From: Owenweeksia sp.
GTDB lineage: Bacteria > Bacteroidota > Bacteroidia > Flavobacteriales > Schleiferiaceae
NCBI GenBank assembly: GCA_028285465.1
Contig: JANQPD010000066.1
Location: forward strand, 1 to 34,871
Reading direction: 5' to 3'
Length of the DNA stretch: 34,871 nucleotides
Shown in pieces: positions 1-7,180 of the stretch. The notes beneath the pieces were generated by a model. It made no database searches and was not told the DNA's origin. It was given only the letters and a program-made list of their open reading frames with translations. Within the stretch, counting starts at the first letter, position 1. The number at the start of each line of letters is the position of its first letter. The translations under genes and the position numbers were made by a program.

Positions 1-323
1 TCGATGTTTTGTATACCGGTGTATACATTGCGCAGGATAGGCAGGATGGAGTACAAAAAGAGCGCAAAAATGGCGGGTTTTATACCGATCCCCAGCAAGG
101 GAATGAGAAAACCCAAAAGGGCAATGCTGGGAATGGTTTGCAGTATTCCGGCAAGATTGAGTACAGGTCCTGAAAGTTTTTTTTTGCGGGCAATGTAAAT
201 GCCCAGGGGTATGCTAAGCGCACATGCCAGCAGTACACTGGCAGCGGTAAGACCCAGGTGCTCTAGGAACTGGGTAAGTAGCTTATCGGCATTTTGCCGG
301 TAAAAGTCAAACAACTGCTTCAT
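1..323 (-). CDS. Osmoprotectant-type ABC transporter permease, N-terminal part (cut by window edge)
   Basis: This is the membrane subunit of a glycine betaine/choline-type ABC importer of the ProW/OpuBB/YehW kind, acting in the inner membrane with the ATPase just upstream. The first 107 codons are present from an ATG at 321-323. The protein begins MKQLFDFYRQNADKLL and then shows hydrophobic segments and the family's conserved stretch around LQTIPSIALLGFLIPLLGIG followed by SILPILRNVYTG. The ATG overlaps the stop codon of the ATPase (ATGA), so the two genes are translationally coupled. In this family the permease is often fused to, or followed by, a substrate-binding protein, but that part lies outside the window. 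The substrate is inferred from family resemblance only. Confidence 0.87.
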   Translation of the reverse strand, partial: MKQLFDFYRQNADKLLTQFLEHLGLTAASVLLACALSIPLGIYIARKKKLSGPVLNLAGILQTIPSIALLGFLIPLLGIGIKPAIFALFLYSILPILRNVYTGIQNI

Positions 324-1111
324 GGGCTAGCCGGCTTTTGGTATTGCTTTTCAAGTGCTTCGTATTGTCCGCTTAGCTTTAACTCCAGGAGTACCCGTTC
401 ATTTGCTAAAAAATGATCTACAAAAGGGCTGGCCGGTTTGTGGAGCAAATCTTCGGGCGTTCCGTTTTGCAGGATCTTTCCCTCGTGCATCAAGGCAATT
501 TTATCGCCCAACGCAAAAGCTTCCGAAACATCATGCGTTACAAGCACTATGGTGGTTTCAATTAGCTCATCTAATTCTAAAAACTCTTTTCTAATGGCGG
601 CCCGGGTAATGGGGTCAAGCGCGCCAAATGGTTCATCCATAAGAAGTATCCGGGGCTTCGCGGCCAGGGCCCTGGCCAGGCCTACCCGCTGCTGCTGGCC
701 ACCGCTAAGGGCTGCGGGAAAACGGTTTAACAAAGTACCGGGTAAATGAAGCTTTGCACAAAGATTCTCTATGCGGGCATGGATCTCCTTTTCGGACCAT
801 TTTAACAAACAGGGCACCAGGCCTATGTTTTGCGCTACCGTATAGTGTGGGAACAAACCTGCGGTTTGCACCACGTAGCCCATTTGCCTGCGCAATTGTA
901 AAAGATCATGCCTGGCCAGGTCTTTTCCGTCTATGACAATACTTCCCTTGTCGGCTTTTTCCAGTCCGTTGATGAGGCGTAAAGTAGTGGTTTTTCCGCT
1001 GCCGCTTAACCCCAGTAGTACCTGGGTGCTGTGCGGGGCTATGTGCAGGTCAATGCCTTTGAGCACTTCCTGCCCTGCAAAAGCCTTGTGTATATTTTGC
1101 AATGAGATCAA
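320..1111 (-). CDS. Osmoprotectant-type ABC transporter ATP-binding protein
   Basis: ATPase subunit (263 aa) that energises the coupled permease, of the ProV/OpuCA type. Visible motifs in order are Walker A GLSGSGKTTT near residue 35, the Q-loop region near 85, the signature LSGGQQQRVGLARALA near 138, Walker B ILLMDEPFGALDP near 158, and the H-loop VTHDVSEAF near 195. It lacks the C-terminal CBS pair found in many ProV proteins and ends soon after the ATPase core, so ionic-strength sensing by CBS domains is not expected. The only start in frame is a TTG at 1109-1111, because an in-frame stop lies a few codons upstream and no ATG occurs at the N-terminus. The stop overlaps the permease ATG. 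Confidence 0.9.
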   Translation of the reverse strand: MISLQNIHKAFAGQEVLKGIDLHIAPHSTQVLLGLSGSGKTTTLRLINGLEKADKGSIVIDGKDLARHDLLQLRRQMGYVVQTAGLFPHYTVAQNIGLVPCLLKWSEKEIHARIENLCAKLHLPGTLLNRFPAALSGGQQQRVGLARALAAKPRILLMDEPFGALDPITRAAIRKEFLELDELIETTIVLVTHDVSEAFALGDKIALMHEGKILQNGTPEDLLHKPASPFVDHFLANERVLLELKLSGQYEALEKQYQKPASP

Positions 1112-1192
1112 CGCGTGTTCTTAAAAGAAGTGTTTAAAGGACTTCTAGTGTAGCGGGAAGATAAAAAGGTTTTGAGAATAAGCAGGTTTGGA

Positions 1193-2677
1193 TCATTGCG
1201 GAATAGAATTTCCTCCAGGGTTCTCCGCTGGCCGGTATTTTTCAATATTTGTGATCATGCCGTTGAATACAAAGAAGTGAAATGGTAGTACGGCATACCA
1301 GTAAAGGCGCCCCATAAGCCCCCTGGGCCGGAAAGTAGCGTTTTGATGCAAGTAAAGCTTTTCCTCTTTTTGTTCCACGCAAAACTCTAACCAGGCCTCC
1401 CCGGGGAGCTTCATTTCTGCGTACAGCAACAAGCGTCCCTCTTCCCGGTCTGCTACCAATACCCGCCAAAAATCGAGCGCATCGCCCACATAGATCTTGT
1501 TTGCTGCGGTACGTCCGCGCCTTAGCCCTATTCCCCCAACCAGTTTATCCAGCACTCCCCTGATCTTCCATAAAAAAGTAGCATAGTACCAGCCACGTGC
1601 TCCGCCTATGGAAAAAATGTTCCCGATCACCTGTTTGCGCGTGTTGTGCGTAACCTCCCGGGTTTTAATGTCTTTAAACACCCCGTTTTTAGGAATCTCT
1701 ACAAAGTTGGATAGCTTTTTAAAGCGCCTGTTGGTGCTTACCAATGAGTCTTTCCAACTGCTGAGTACCAGGTTTTGCTCGATCTTATTAAAGGCCATCT
1801 CTACCGCACGCTTGTACGGGTAAACCTCCATAGGCAGCAGGTTTTTAATGGCTTTGTTTTGCGCGATCACGTCCACCTTCATACTATCCACCAGGTTCAC
1901 AGCCAGGCGATAACTGGTGGCCGTAACAAAGAATAACCAGTAGCTGCTCAAACGTGGGGTCATTACCGGTACGGTAAGGATGTAGCGCGTAAAGCCTCTT
2001 ACTTCGGCAAACTGCAACAATATCTCTTTGTACGTGAGCACTTCTGGTCCACCAATATCAAATACCCGGCCGTAGCATTTTTCATTCCCCAATACATCGC
2101 GCAGGTAGTAGATCACATTGCGGATGGCGATGGGCTGGCATTTGGTGTTCAACCATTTTGGTGCGACCATTAATGGAAGCTTTTCCACCAGGTCGCGTAT
2201 AATTTCGAAACTCGCGCTGCCGGAACCTACTATTATGCCTGCGCGTAATACCGTGTGCTTTGCCCTTGCCGTTTTTAGGATACGTTCTACATTCAGGCGA
2301 CTGCGCAGGTGTTTGCTTAACTCATCTTCGTTCACAATACCGCTCAGGTATACCAGCTGTTTAGCCGTTGAAGCATCGAGGTAGTTTACAAAGTTTTGGG
2401 CGCACCGCTTTTCTTTTTCTTCAAAGTCTCCCCTTGACGACATGGAGTGTATGAGGTAATACGCTACGTCAAAGTCCAGGGGGGTATCCGGGTCATCGAT
2501 AGGCACGGAATCCATAAAGTCTACCTCAAAAAAACGTACGGTTTCTTCAAACTCACGGGGCAGGGTCATGCGGGTTTTGTCGCGCAGGCAGCAAGTTACC
2601 TCGTGCCCCTGCTCTATGAGCGCGGGCAACAGGCGCATGCCTATATAGCCATTGGCCCCTGTGAGTAAGACCTTCAT
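1193..2677 (-). CDS. SDR family NAD(P)-binding oxidoreductase with C-terminal DUF2867 domain
   Basis: A 494-aa atypical short-chain dehydrogenase/NmrA-like protein. The N-terminus has the dinucleotide-binding motif TGANGYIG (residues 6-13) in a Rossmann fold. The C-terminal half, from about residue 330, resembles DUF2867, with a segment rich in W, Y and F (GWYYATFLWKIRG) and a final region around GLMGRLYWYAVLPFHFFVFNG. The substrate is unknown. Its ATG overlaps the stop of the upstream TspO-like gene (ATGA at 2674-2677), so both are made from one transcript. In Bacteroidota, genes of this kind are often found with photolyase/cryptochrome and TspO genes, so a role in light or oxidative stress is a reasonable inference, but no photolyase lies in this window. 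Confidence 0.85.
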   Translation of the reverse strand: MKVLLTGANGYIGMRLLPALIEQGHEVTCCLRDKTRMTLPREFEETVRFFEVDFMDSVPIDDPDTPLDFDVAYYLIHSMSSRGDFEEKEKRCAQNFVNYLDASTAKQLVYLSGIVNEDELSKHLRSRLNVERILKTARAKHTVLRAGIIVGSGSASFEIIRDLVEKLPLMVAPKWLNTKCQPIAIRNVIYYLRDVLGNEKCYGRVFDIGGPEVLTYKEILLQFAEVRGFTRYILTVPVMTPRLSSYWLFFVTATSYRLAVNLVDSMKVDVIAQNKAIKNLLPMEVYPYKRAVEMAFNKIEQNLVLSSWKDSLVSTNRRFKKLSNFVEIPKNGVFKDIKTREVTHNTRKQVIGNIFSIGGARGWYYATFLWKIRGVLDKLVGGIGLRRGRTAANKIYVGDALDFWRVLVADREEGRLLLYAEMKLPGEAWLEFCVEQKEEKLYLHQNATFRPRGLMGRLYWYAVLPFHFFVFNGMITNIEKYRPAENPGGNSIPQ

Positions 2678-3459
2678 AAATAAGCCTTGGGTTGGTTGGG
2701 GTTTTTACGCTCTTTTACATATCTGAAAATCAACACAAAGGCACATCCTGCCAGGGTTGTGAAAATGAGAGGATACGGGTTAGGGTCTTGATAAGCGCGC
2801 TTGTAATAAATGCCAAAAAAGGCCCAAAGCAATACCGCTGCGTACACAAGGTCCATGTTTTTGTTTAGCAGGTAAAGCCCCACCAAAGTAGCGGCAATGA
2901 TGAGGGCGGCAGTGTAAAAATGAGGCGGGAGGCCGAACCCGTTGAAACCAATATGAACCAAAAAAGCGGTAACGTCGGCTATAGTAGCCACGCTGGTCCA
3001 GCCGAGATACAGGCTAAAAGGGGCGTGCACCAACCATTTTTCAAGAGCTTGTGCCGGGCGTATGCCAATGCCCAGGTTGCGATAGATGGTGATGAGGCTA
3101 AAGAGGAGCAGTAACATGAGCAAAACGGAAAGCCAAACGAGGCGGTAGTGCCAGGCCAGTATCCACCCGCTGTTGGCCAGGCAGCTGATAAAAAACCACA
3201 ATCCAATGAGGTTTACCGCCTTAGGGTGTGCTTTTTGGTTAAATAGCCCTTTTGCCTGGAACAGGACAAACCCAAAGAGTGCCAGATAAATGAGCCCCCA
3301 AATGCTGAATGTGAGCCCGGCAGGGGTAAACAAGTTGGGGTAAAGGGCAGAAAGCTCGCCTGTGGTATAGCCATTAATGGGTAGCGTATTGGCCAGTCCG
3401 TTTAAGACCATTACCAACAGAAACCCAAGTAGGTTCAGCACCTGAAGCGTTTTGTGCAT
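2674..3459 (-). CDS. TspO/MBR-related tryptophan-rich membrane protein
   Basis: A 261-aa integral membrane protein, mostly hydrophobic helices, with the early segment TPAGLTFSIWGLIYLALFGF that resembles the P-x-x-x-F-x-x-x-W-x-x-x-Y pattern of TspO/MBR proteins. Classical TspO is about 160 aa; the longer form is the Bacteroidota type usually annotated 'tryptophan-rich sensory protein'. TspO proteins bind tetrapyrroles, but the function of the long form is not established. The C-terminus is a basic tail. It is the first gene of a two-gene unit with the SDR/DUF2867 oxidoreductase, with a 4-nt overlap. Family assignment is fairly sure; the ligand is not. Confidence 0.78.
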   Translation of the reverse strand: MHKTLQVLNLLGFLLVMVLNGLANTLPINGYTTGELSALYPNLFTPAGLTFSIWGLIYLALFGFVLFQAKGLFNQKAHPKAVNLIGLWFFISCLANSGWILAWHYRLVWLSVLLMLLLLFSLITIYRNLGIGIRPAQALEKWLVHAPFSLYLGWTSVATIADVTAFLVHIGFNGFGLPPHFYTAALIIAATLVGLYLLNKNMDLVYAAVLLWAFFGIYYKRAYQDPNPYPLIFTTLAGCAFVLIFRYVKERKNPNQPKAYL

Positions 3460-3533
3460 AAGAAACCGTTTTAAAAGGCAACAGTAAAATACACAGATGG
3501 TTTAACCGACAGCGGACTGTAAAAGACCAGGGG

Positions 3534-4361
3534 CTAGAAGGTTTTGGTAAACGAAAGGGTAGGAATAAAAATGTTTACCCGCTGGTTTACGACCTCGTTG
3601 AGGTTTACCCGGGTATTTACAAAGGTAGTCTTGAGCAATAAACCAAACTGGGAGGGAAGCTGGTACCCGATGCCTGCGCCCAGCATAAAACCCACCCCCA
3701 TAGAAAGCGGATTGTTGGCCACCCCATTGTTCTGGAGCGTTACCGGCAGATTGTATACCCGGCCAATCTCGAACTGGTTTTGCTCCGGTTCTACAAAGGT
3801 GAGGTCCAGGCCCCCTTCACTAAGCAGGTAAAAGTTGTTTTCCAAAAACAGGCGCTTTCCCAAAGCAAGTTGCACCTGCGACCGCCTTTCGCGCCCCCCG
3901 ATGCTTACCTGCTCAATAAAAGGCTCCATCTGGTTTTGTTGGTTCACGCGCGCTACGCGCAAGGTAAACACCCCGGCTGCCTGCAGGCGCACCTGGTTAA
4001 AATAGGCACTGAGCTGCCAGTGGTTTTTTAAGCGGTAATCGAAACCCAGGGAAAAAGAAACAGTAGCATTATAGCGCATGTCCGGGGCATACTGGGCCAG
4101 TTCAAAATCGTAGCCCCCGAGCGCATCCCGTATTTGGCTTTCCGTTTGCGGCTGGCCGAGGAAAAACCCCAGCCGGTTGTTGTCCTGCCCGTTGTAAAAT
4201 AGAGCCGTGTTGTTTCCCGTAAGGTAATAGCCCATGCCTATGCTCATGGCAATGGTGCCGGCTTGCTTATCTCCTTCATACCAGGGAATGGTGTCGTTTT
4301 GGGCTTCTAAACCGTTAGCCCAGCAGATAAACAATAGAACATATAGGGTACCTTTTTTCAT
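3534..4361 (-). CDS. Predicted outer-membrane beta-barrel protein
   Basis: A 275-aa secreted protein of unknown function. The start chosen is the ATG at 4359-4361, because it opens a clear signal peptide (MKKGTLYVLLFICWANGLEAQ). A 17-codon longer reading begins inside the upstream gene's coding sequence and would bury this signal. The mature part alternates hydrophobic and polar residues, ends with phenylalanine (LSFTKTF), and has repeated strand-like segments such as FSLGFDYRLKNHWQLSAYFN and GVGFMLGAGIGYQLPSQFGL, all typical of small outer-membrane barrels. It sits 7 nt after the VIT1-like gene and may be co-transcribed. I do not recognise a specific family. Confidence 0.75.
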   Translation of the reverse strand: MKKGTLYVLLFICWANGLEAQNDTIPWYEGDKQAGTIAMSIGMGYYLTGNNTALFYNGQDNNRLGFFLGQPQTESQIRDALGGYDFELAQYAPDMRYNATVSFSLGFDYRLKNHWQLSAYFNQVRLQAAGVFTLRVARVNQQNQMEPFIEQVSIGGRERRSQVQLALGKRLFLENNFYLLSEGGLDLTFVEPEQNQFEIGRVYNLPVTLQNNGVANNPLSMGVGFMLGAGIGYQLPSQFGLLLKTTFVNTRVNLNEVVNQRVNIFIPTLSFTKTF

Positions 4362-4368
4362 AGCGTAC

Positions 4369-5109
4369 TTACACAAACAAGCCTTCCAGGATATCGCCCA
4401 CAAAGTAAGCAAGGGCTGCCGCAGCGCCTCCTAAAAACAGCGTTTCCAAAATACTCCGGCCTATTTTGGTTTGGTTTACGATGGCCTTCAGGGAGCCGAT
4501 AAGGCCAAACACCAGCCCGGTGAGTACGGAGGAGATAAGAAAAAGATTTGCGGTAAGGTCAAAGGAATAGTCCAGTACGTATACCAGTAGCGGAATAAAC
4601 CCGAAGATCAGGAAGCTTAAAAAGGTCACCCCTCCCATGGCGAGGGGTGACTTGTTTTCTTCGCTCATTTCCAGTTCTTCTTTCATCATTACGTCTACCC
4701 AGCGGTCCCGGTCTTCCGTGATCTTATCTACCACTTTTTCCAGCAACTCACCTTCAAAGCCTTTGGCTGCATAGATCTCGCGTACTTCCTCCCGTTCCTT
4801 GGCAGGTAAGTTGTCGACCTCCCAATATTCCACGGCTTTGTGCTTTTCGTAGTTTTCCTGCTCGCTCTTGGTAGAAAGGTAGCTGCCCACGCTCATGGCA
4901 AAGCCATCGGCAATGAGGTTGGCAAAACCCAGGATAATCACCACGGCACTGTCGAGCCCGGCCCCGGCAGAACCTGCTACCACGGCAAAAGTGGTTACAC
5001 TGCCGTCAATACCTCCATATACAAATTCGCCCAGGTACTCCTGGAAGCGATTGATCAAAGGGTACTTACTGCCGTGCAGGCGGGTTTCATGTCGTTGGGA
5101 TGCGGCCAC
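4369..5109 (-). CDS. VIT1/CCC1 transporter family protein
   Basis: A 246-aa inner-membrane protein of the vacuolar iron transporter family. Characteristic features are the early helix [20 protein letters not shown] (about residues 27-46), then [22 protein letters not shown] (about 64-85). A long acidic cytosolic stretch follows (about 86-150, rich in E, K and M), which in this family forms a metal-binding domain, and then three further hydrophobic segments. The likely substrate is Fe2+ or Mn2+ by family analogy. No ATG fits; a GTG at 5107-5109 is the first start after an in-frame stop. It lies 43 nt downstream of the aldehyde dehydrogenase and just upstream of the barrel protein. Confidence 0.87.
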   Translation of the reverse strand: MAASQRHETRLHGSKYPLINRFQEYLGEFVYGGIDGSVTTFAVVAGSAGAGLDSAVVIILGFANLIADGFAMSVGSYLSTKSEQENYEKHKAVEYWEVDNLPAKEREEVREIYAAKGFEGELLEKVVDKITEDRDRWVDVMMKEELEMSEENKSPLAMGGVTFLSFLIFGFIPLLVYVLDYSFDLTANLFLISSVLTGLVFGLIGSLKAIVNQTKIGRSILETLFLGGAAAALAYFVGDILEGLFV

Positions 5110-5152
5110 TTGTTGCTATCCGTTTAAACAAAATGTACGTTAAATGAAACGC

Positions 5153-6682
5153 TTATAAATCAAACTTTATCCCCTGCGCCAAAGGCAACTCGGTAGAATA
5201 GTTGATGGTATTCGTTTGCCTGCGCATATAGGCCTTCCAGGCATCTGAACCACTTTCGCGCCCGCCACCGGTTTCTTTTTCACCGCCAAAAGCCCCGCCA
5301 ATTTCGGCCCCGCTGGTGCCGATGTTTACATTGGCAATGCCGCAGTCGCTGCCGGCAGCTGAAAGGAAACGCTCAGCCTCCCTTAGGTTGGTGGTCATAA
5401 TAGCCGATGACAGCCCCTGTGGCACGGCATTTTGCATGTCGATGGCTTCCTCCAGACCCCTGTATTTGATGAGGTATAAAATGGGTGCAAAAGTTTCAGT
5501 ACACACAATCTCGTAATCGTTTTGCACCTCGGCAATGCAGGGTTTTACATAACAGCCGCTTTCGTAACCCTTTCCATCCAGGCGGCCCCCTTCTACTACC
5601 ATGGTGCCCCCTTCTTTGGCAATCTGGTCCAGGGCATTTTCATACATTTCTACGGCTTGGGTGTCAATAAGCGGCCCTACGTGGTTTTGGGTATCCAGGG
5701 GATCCCCTATGCGCAATTGCCCGTAGGCTTTCTTCAGTTTTTCTTTTACCTCTTCGTATTTGCTTTCATGGATGATGAGCCTGCGGGTGGAGGTACAGCG
5801 TTGACCGGCCGTGCCTACGGCTCCAAATACAGCGCCTACCAGGGTAGAATCCAGGTCGGCATTTTCCGTGATGATGATGGCGTTGTTGCCGCCAAGTTCC
5901 AATAGCGATTTGCCCAACCTGCGGGCTACGGCTTCTCCTACTTTGGTGCCCATGCGTGTGCTGCCTGTAGCAGAAACCAGCGGAATCCTCCGGTCGTTGC
6001 TCAGCCACTCCCCTACTTCGTAATTTCCGTTTACCAGGCAGCTGATGCCTTCGGGTAAGTCGTTTTCCTTCAGTACTTCGGCAAAAATATTTTGGCAGGC
6101 CACCCCACAAAGCGGGGCTTTTTCGGAGGGTTTCCATATACACACATCGCCACATACCCAGGCCAGGGCGGTGTTCCAGCTCCAAACGGCTACGGGAAAG
6201 TTAAAGGCCGAAATGATGCCCACAATACCCATGGGGTGCCATTGCTCGTACATGCGGTGCATGGGGCGCTCGCTATGCATGGTGAGGCCGTATAGCTGGC
6301 GGCTTAAGCCCACGGCAAAATCGCAGATGTCGATCATTTCCTGCACTTCGCCCCAGCCTTCCTGCAGGGATTTACCCATTTCATACGAAACCAGTTTTCC
6401 CAGGGCGTCTTTCTTTTCACGCAGTTTGTTACCAAACTGGCGTACGATCTCTCCCCTTTGCGGCGCAGGCATCATGCGCCAGCTTTTGAAGGCGGTTTGA
6501 GCGGTATTGATCAACTCTTCATATTCTTCCTTTGTAGTAGTCGTCACTTTCCCGATGAGCTTGCCGTCAACAGGCGAAAAAGATTCGATCACTTCTCCTT
6601 GGCCAAAGTGTTTTTGCCCGGATGAGCTGCCCGGGTTAACGGCAACTACGCCCAACTCCTTTAAAATGCTTTGTATGTCCAT
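5153..6682 (-). CDS. amaB: ALDH7-type aldehyde dehydrogenase (alpha-aminoadipic semialdehyde/piperideine-6-carboxylate dehydrogenase-like)
   Basis: A 509-aa NAD-dependent aldehyde dehydrogenase with full family length. The catalytic cysteine is C296 in TAGQRCTSTRR, the general base is E262 in LLELGGNNAI, and the oxyanion asparagine is N161 in SAFNFPVAVW; K184 in WKPSEKAP is the cofactor-binding lysine. The N-terminal region and the motif around GSDAWKAYMRRQTNTINYS are typical of ALDH7A1/AmaB, which oxidises the aminoadipate semialdehyde arising from lysine catabolism. The protein is cytosolic. It appears to be a single gene with a TACCTTCG promoter element about 30 nt upstream of its ATG. No other lysine catabolic gene is nearby, so the substrate rests on family similarity. 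Confidence 0.9.
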   Translation of the reverse strand: MDIQSILKELGVVAVNPGSSSGQKHFGQGEVIESFSPVDGKLIGKVTTTTKEEYEELINTAQTAFKSWRMMPAPQRGEIVRQFGNKLREKKDALGKLVSYEMGKSLQEGWGEVQEMIDICDFAVGLSRQLYGLTMHSERPMHRMYEQWHPMGIVGIISAFNFPVAVWSWNTALAWVCGDVCIWKPSEKAPLCGVACQNIFAEVLKENDLPEGISCLVNGNYEVGEWLSNDRRIPLVSATGSTRMGTKVGEAVARRLGKSLLELGGNNAIIITENADLDSTLVGAVFGAVGTAGQRCTSTRRLIIHESKYEEVKEKLKKAYGQLRIGDPLDTQNHVGPLIDTQAVEMYENALDQIAKEGGTMVVEGGRLDGKGYESGCYVKPCIAEVQNDYEIVCTETFAPILYLIKYRGLEEAIDMQNAVPQGLSSAIMTTNLREAERFLSAAGSDCGIANVNIGTSGAEIGGAFGGEKETGGGRESGSDAWKAYMRRQTNTINYSTELPLAQGIKFDL

Positions 6683-6712
6683 GTGGTTTGTTTCTTTTTG
6701 AGAGATTTGCCG

Positions 6713-6720
6713 CGAAGGTA
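6713..6720 (-). promoter_or_regulatory. Predicted -7 promoter element of the aldehyde dehydrogenase gene
   Basis: TACCTTCG on the minus strand, about 30 nt from the ATG, a one-mismatch version of the Bacteroidota TAnnTTTG element. No convincing -33 TTG is seen at the usual spacing. Confidence 0.4.
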
Positions 6721-6787
6721 CGTATCCGGTTGAAGTAGGGAAAGCTTAGCCGGTAATGTTCGTCTTACCAGGAAATAAACTACAGGA

Positions 6788-7180
6788 ATGGAGAAACTAA
6801 AGATCAGGAAAATAGAGCAGCTGTCGGAAAATGAACGCGGCAGCACATATGAGCTCGCGGGAAGCAGGGCAGAGGGGTATCTCCTGGCCTACCGCAGGAA
6901 AGGATCGGTAAGCGGGAACCACTGGCATGAGGGAAAAGTAGGCGGCAAAGACCCGGAGCGCCTGCTTTTGCTCCAGGGGAAGATAGCCTTATATGCTAAG
7001 GACTTGGAAAGCGGGGAAGAATACGAGCAGCAGGTTACGGCTCCTTCGGAAATCTTGATCTACCCGATGCTTTTGCACACCCTTACTGCTTTAAGCGACT
7101 GTAGCTTCCTGGAGTTCAATTCGCTGGATGAGCACAAAGCCGATACGGTTTACCCTGAACCCAACCCGGTCAAAGGTTGA
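6788..7180 (+). CDS. Small metal-binding cupin protein
   Basis: A 130-aa single-domain cupin. Cupin motif 1 is present as H45-W-H47, then E57 and G64 (HWHEG followed by PERLLLLQG), and motif 2 as P93 with H97 (IYPMLLHTLTAL), so the residues for one divalent metal are there. It may be an enzyme (isomerase, dioxygenase) or a small-ligand binder; I cannot tell which. It is the only plus-strand gene in the left part of the window, divergent from the aldehyde dehydrogenase, and its last 11 nt overlap the 3' end of the convergent MuiA-family gene. There is no signal peptide. Confidence 0.75.
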   Translation: MEKLKIRKIEQLSENERGSTYELAGSRAEGYLLAYRRKGSVSGNHWHEGKVGGKDPERLLLLQGKIALYAKDLESGEEYEQQVTAPSEILIYPMLLHTLTALSDCSFLEFNSLDEHKADTVYPEPNPVKG

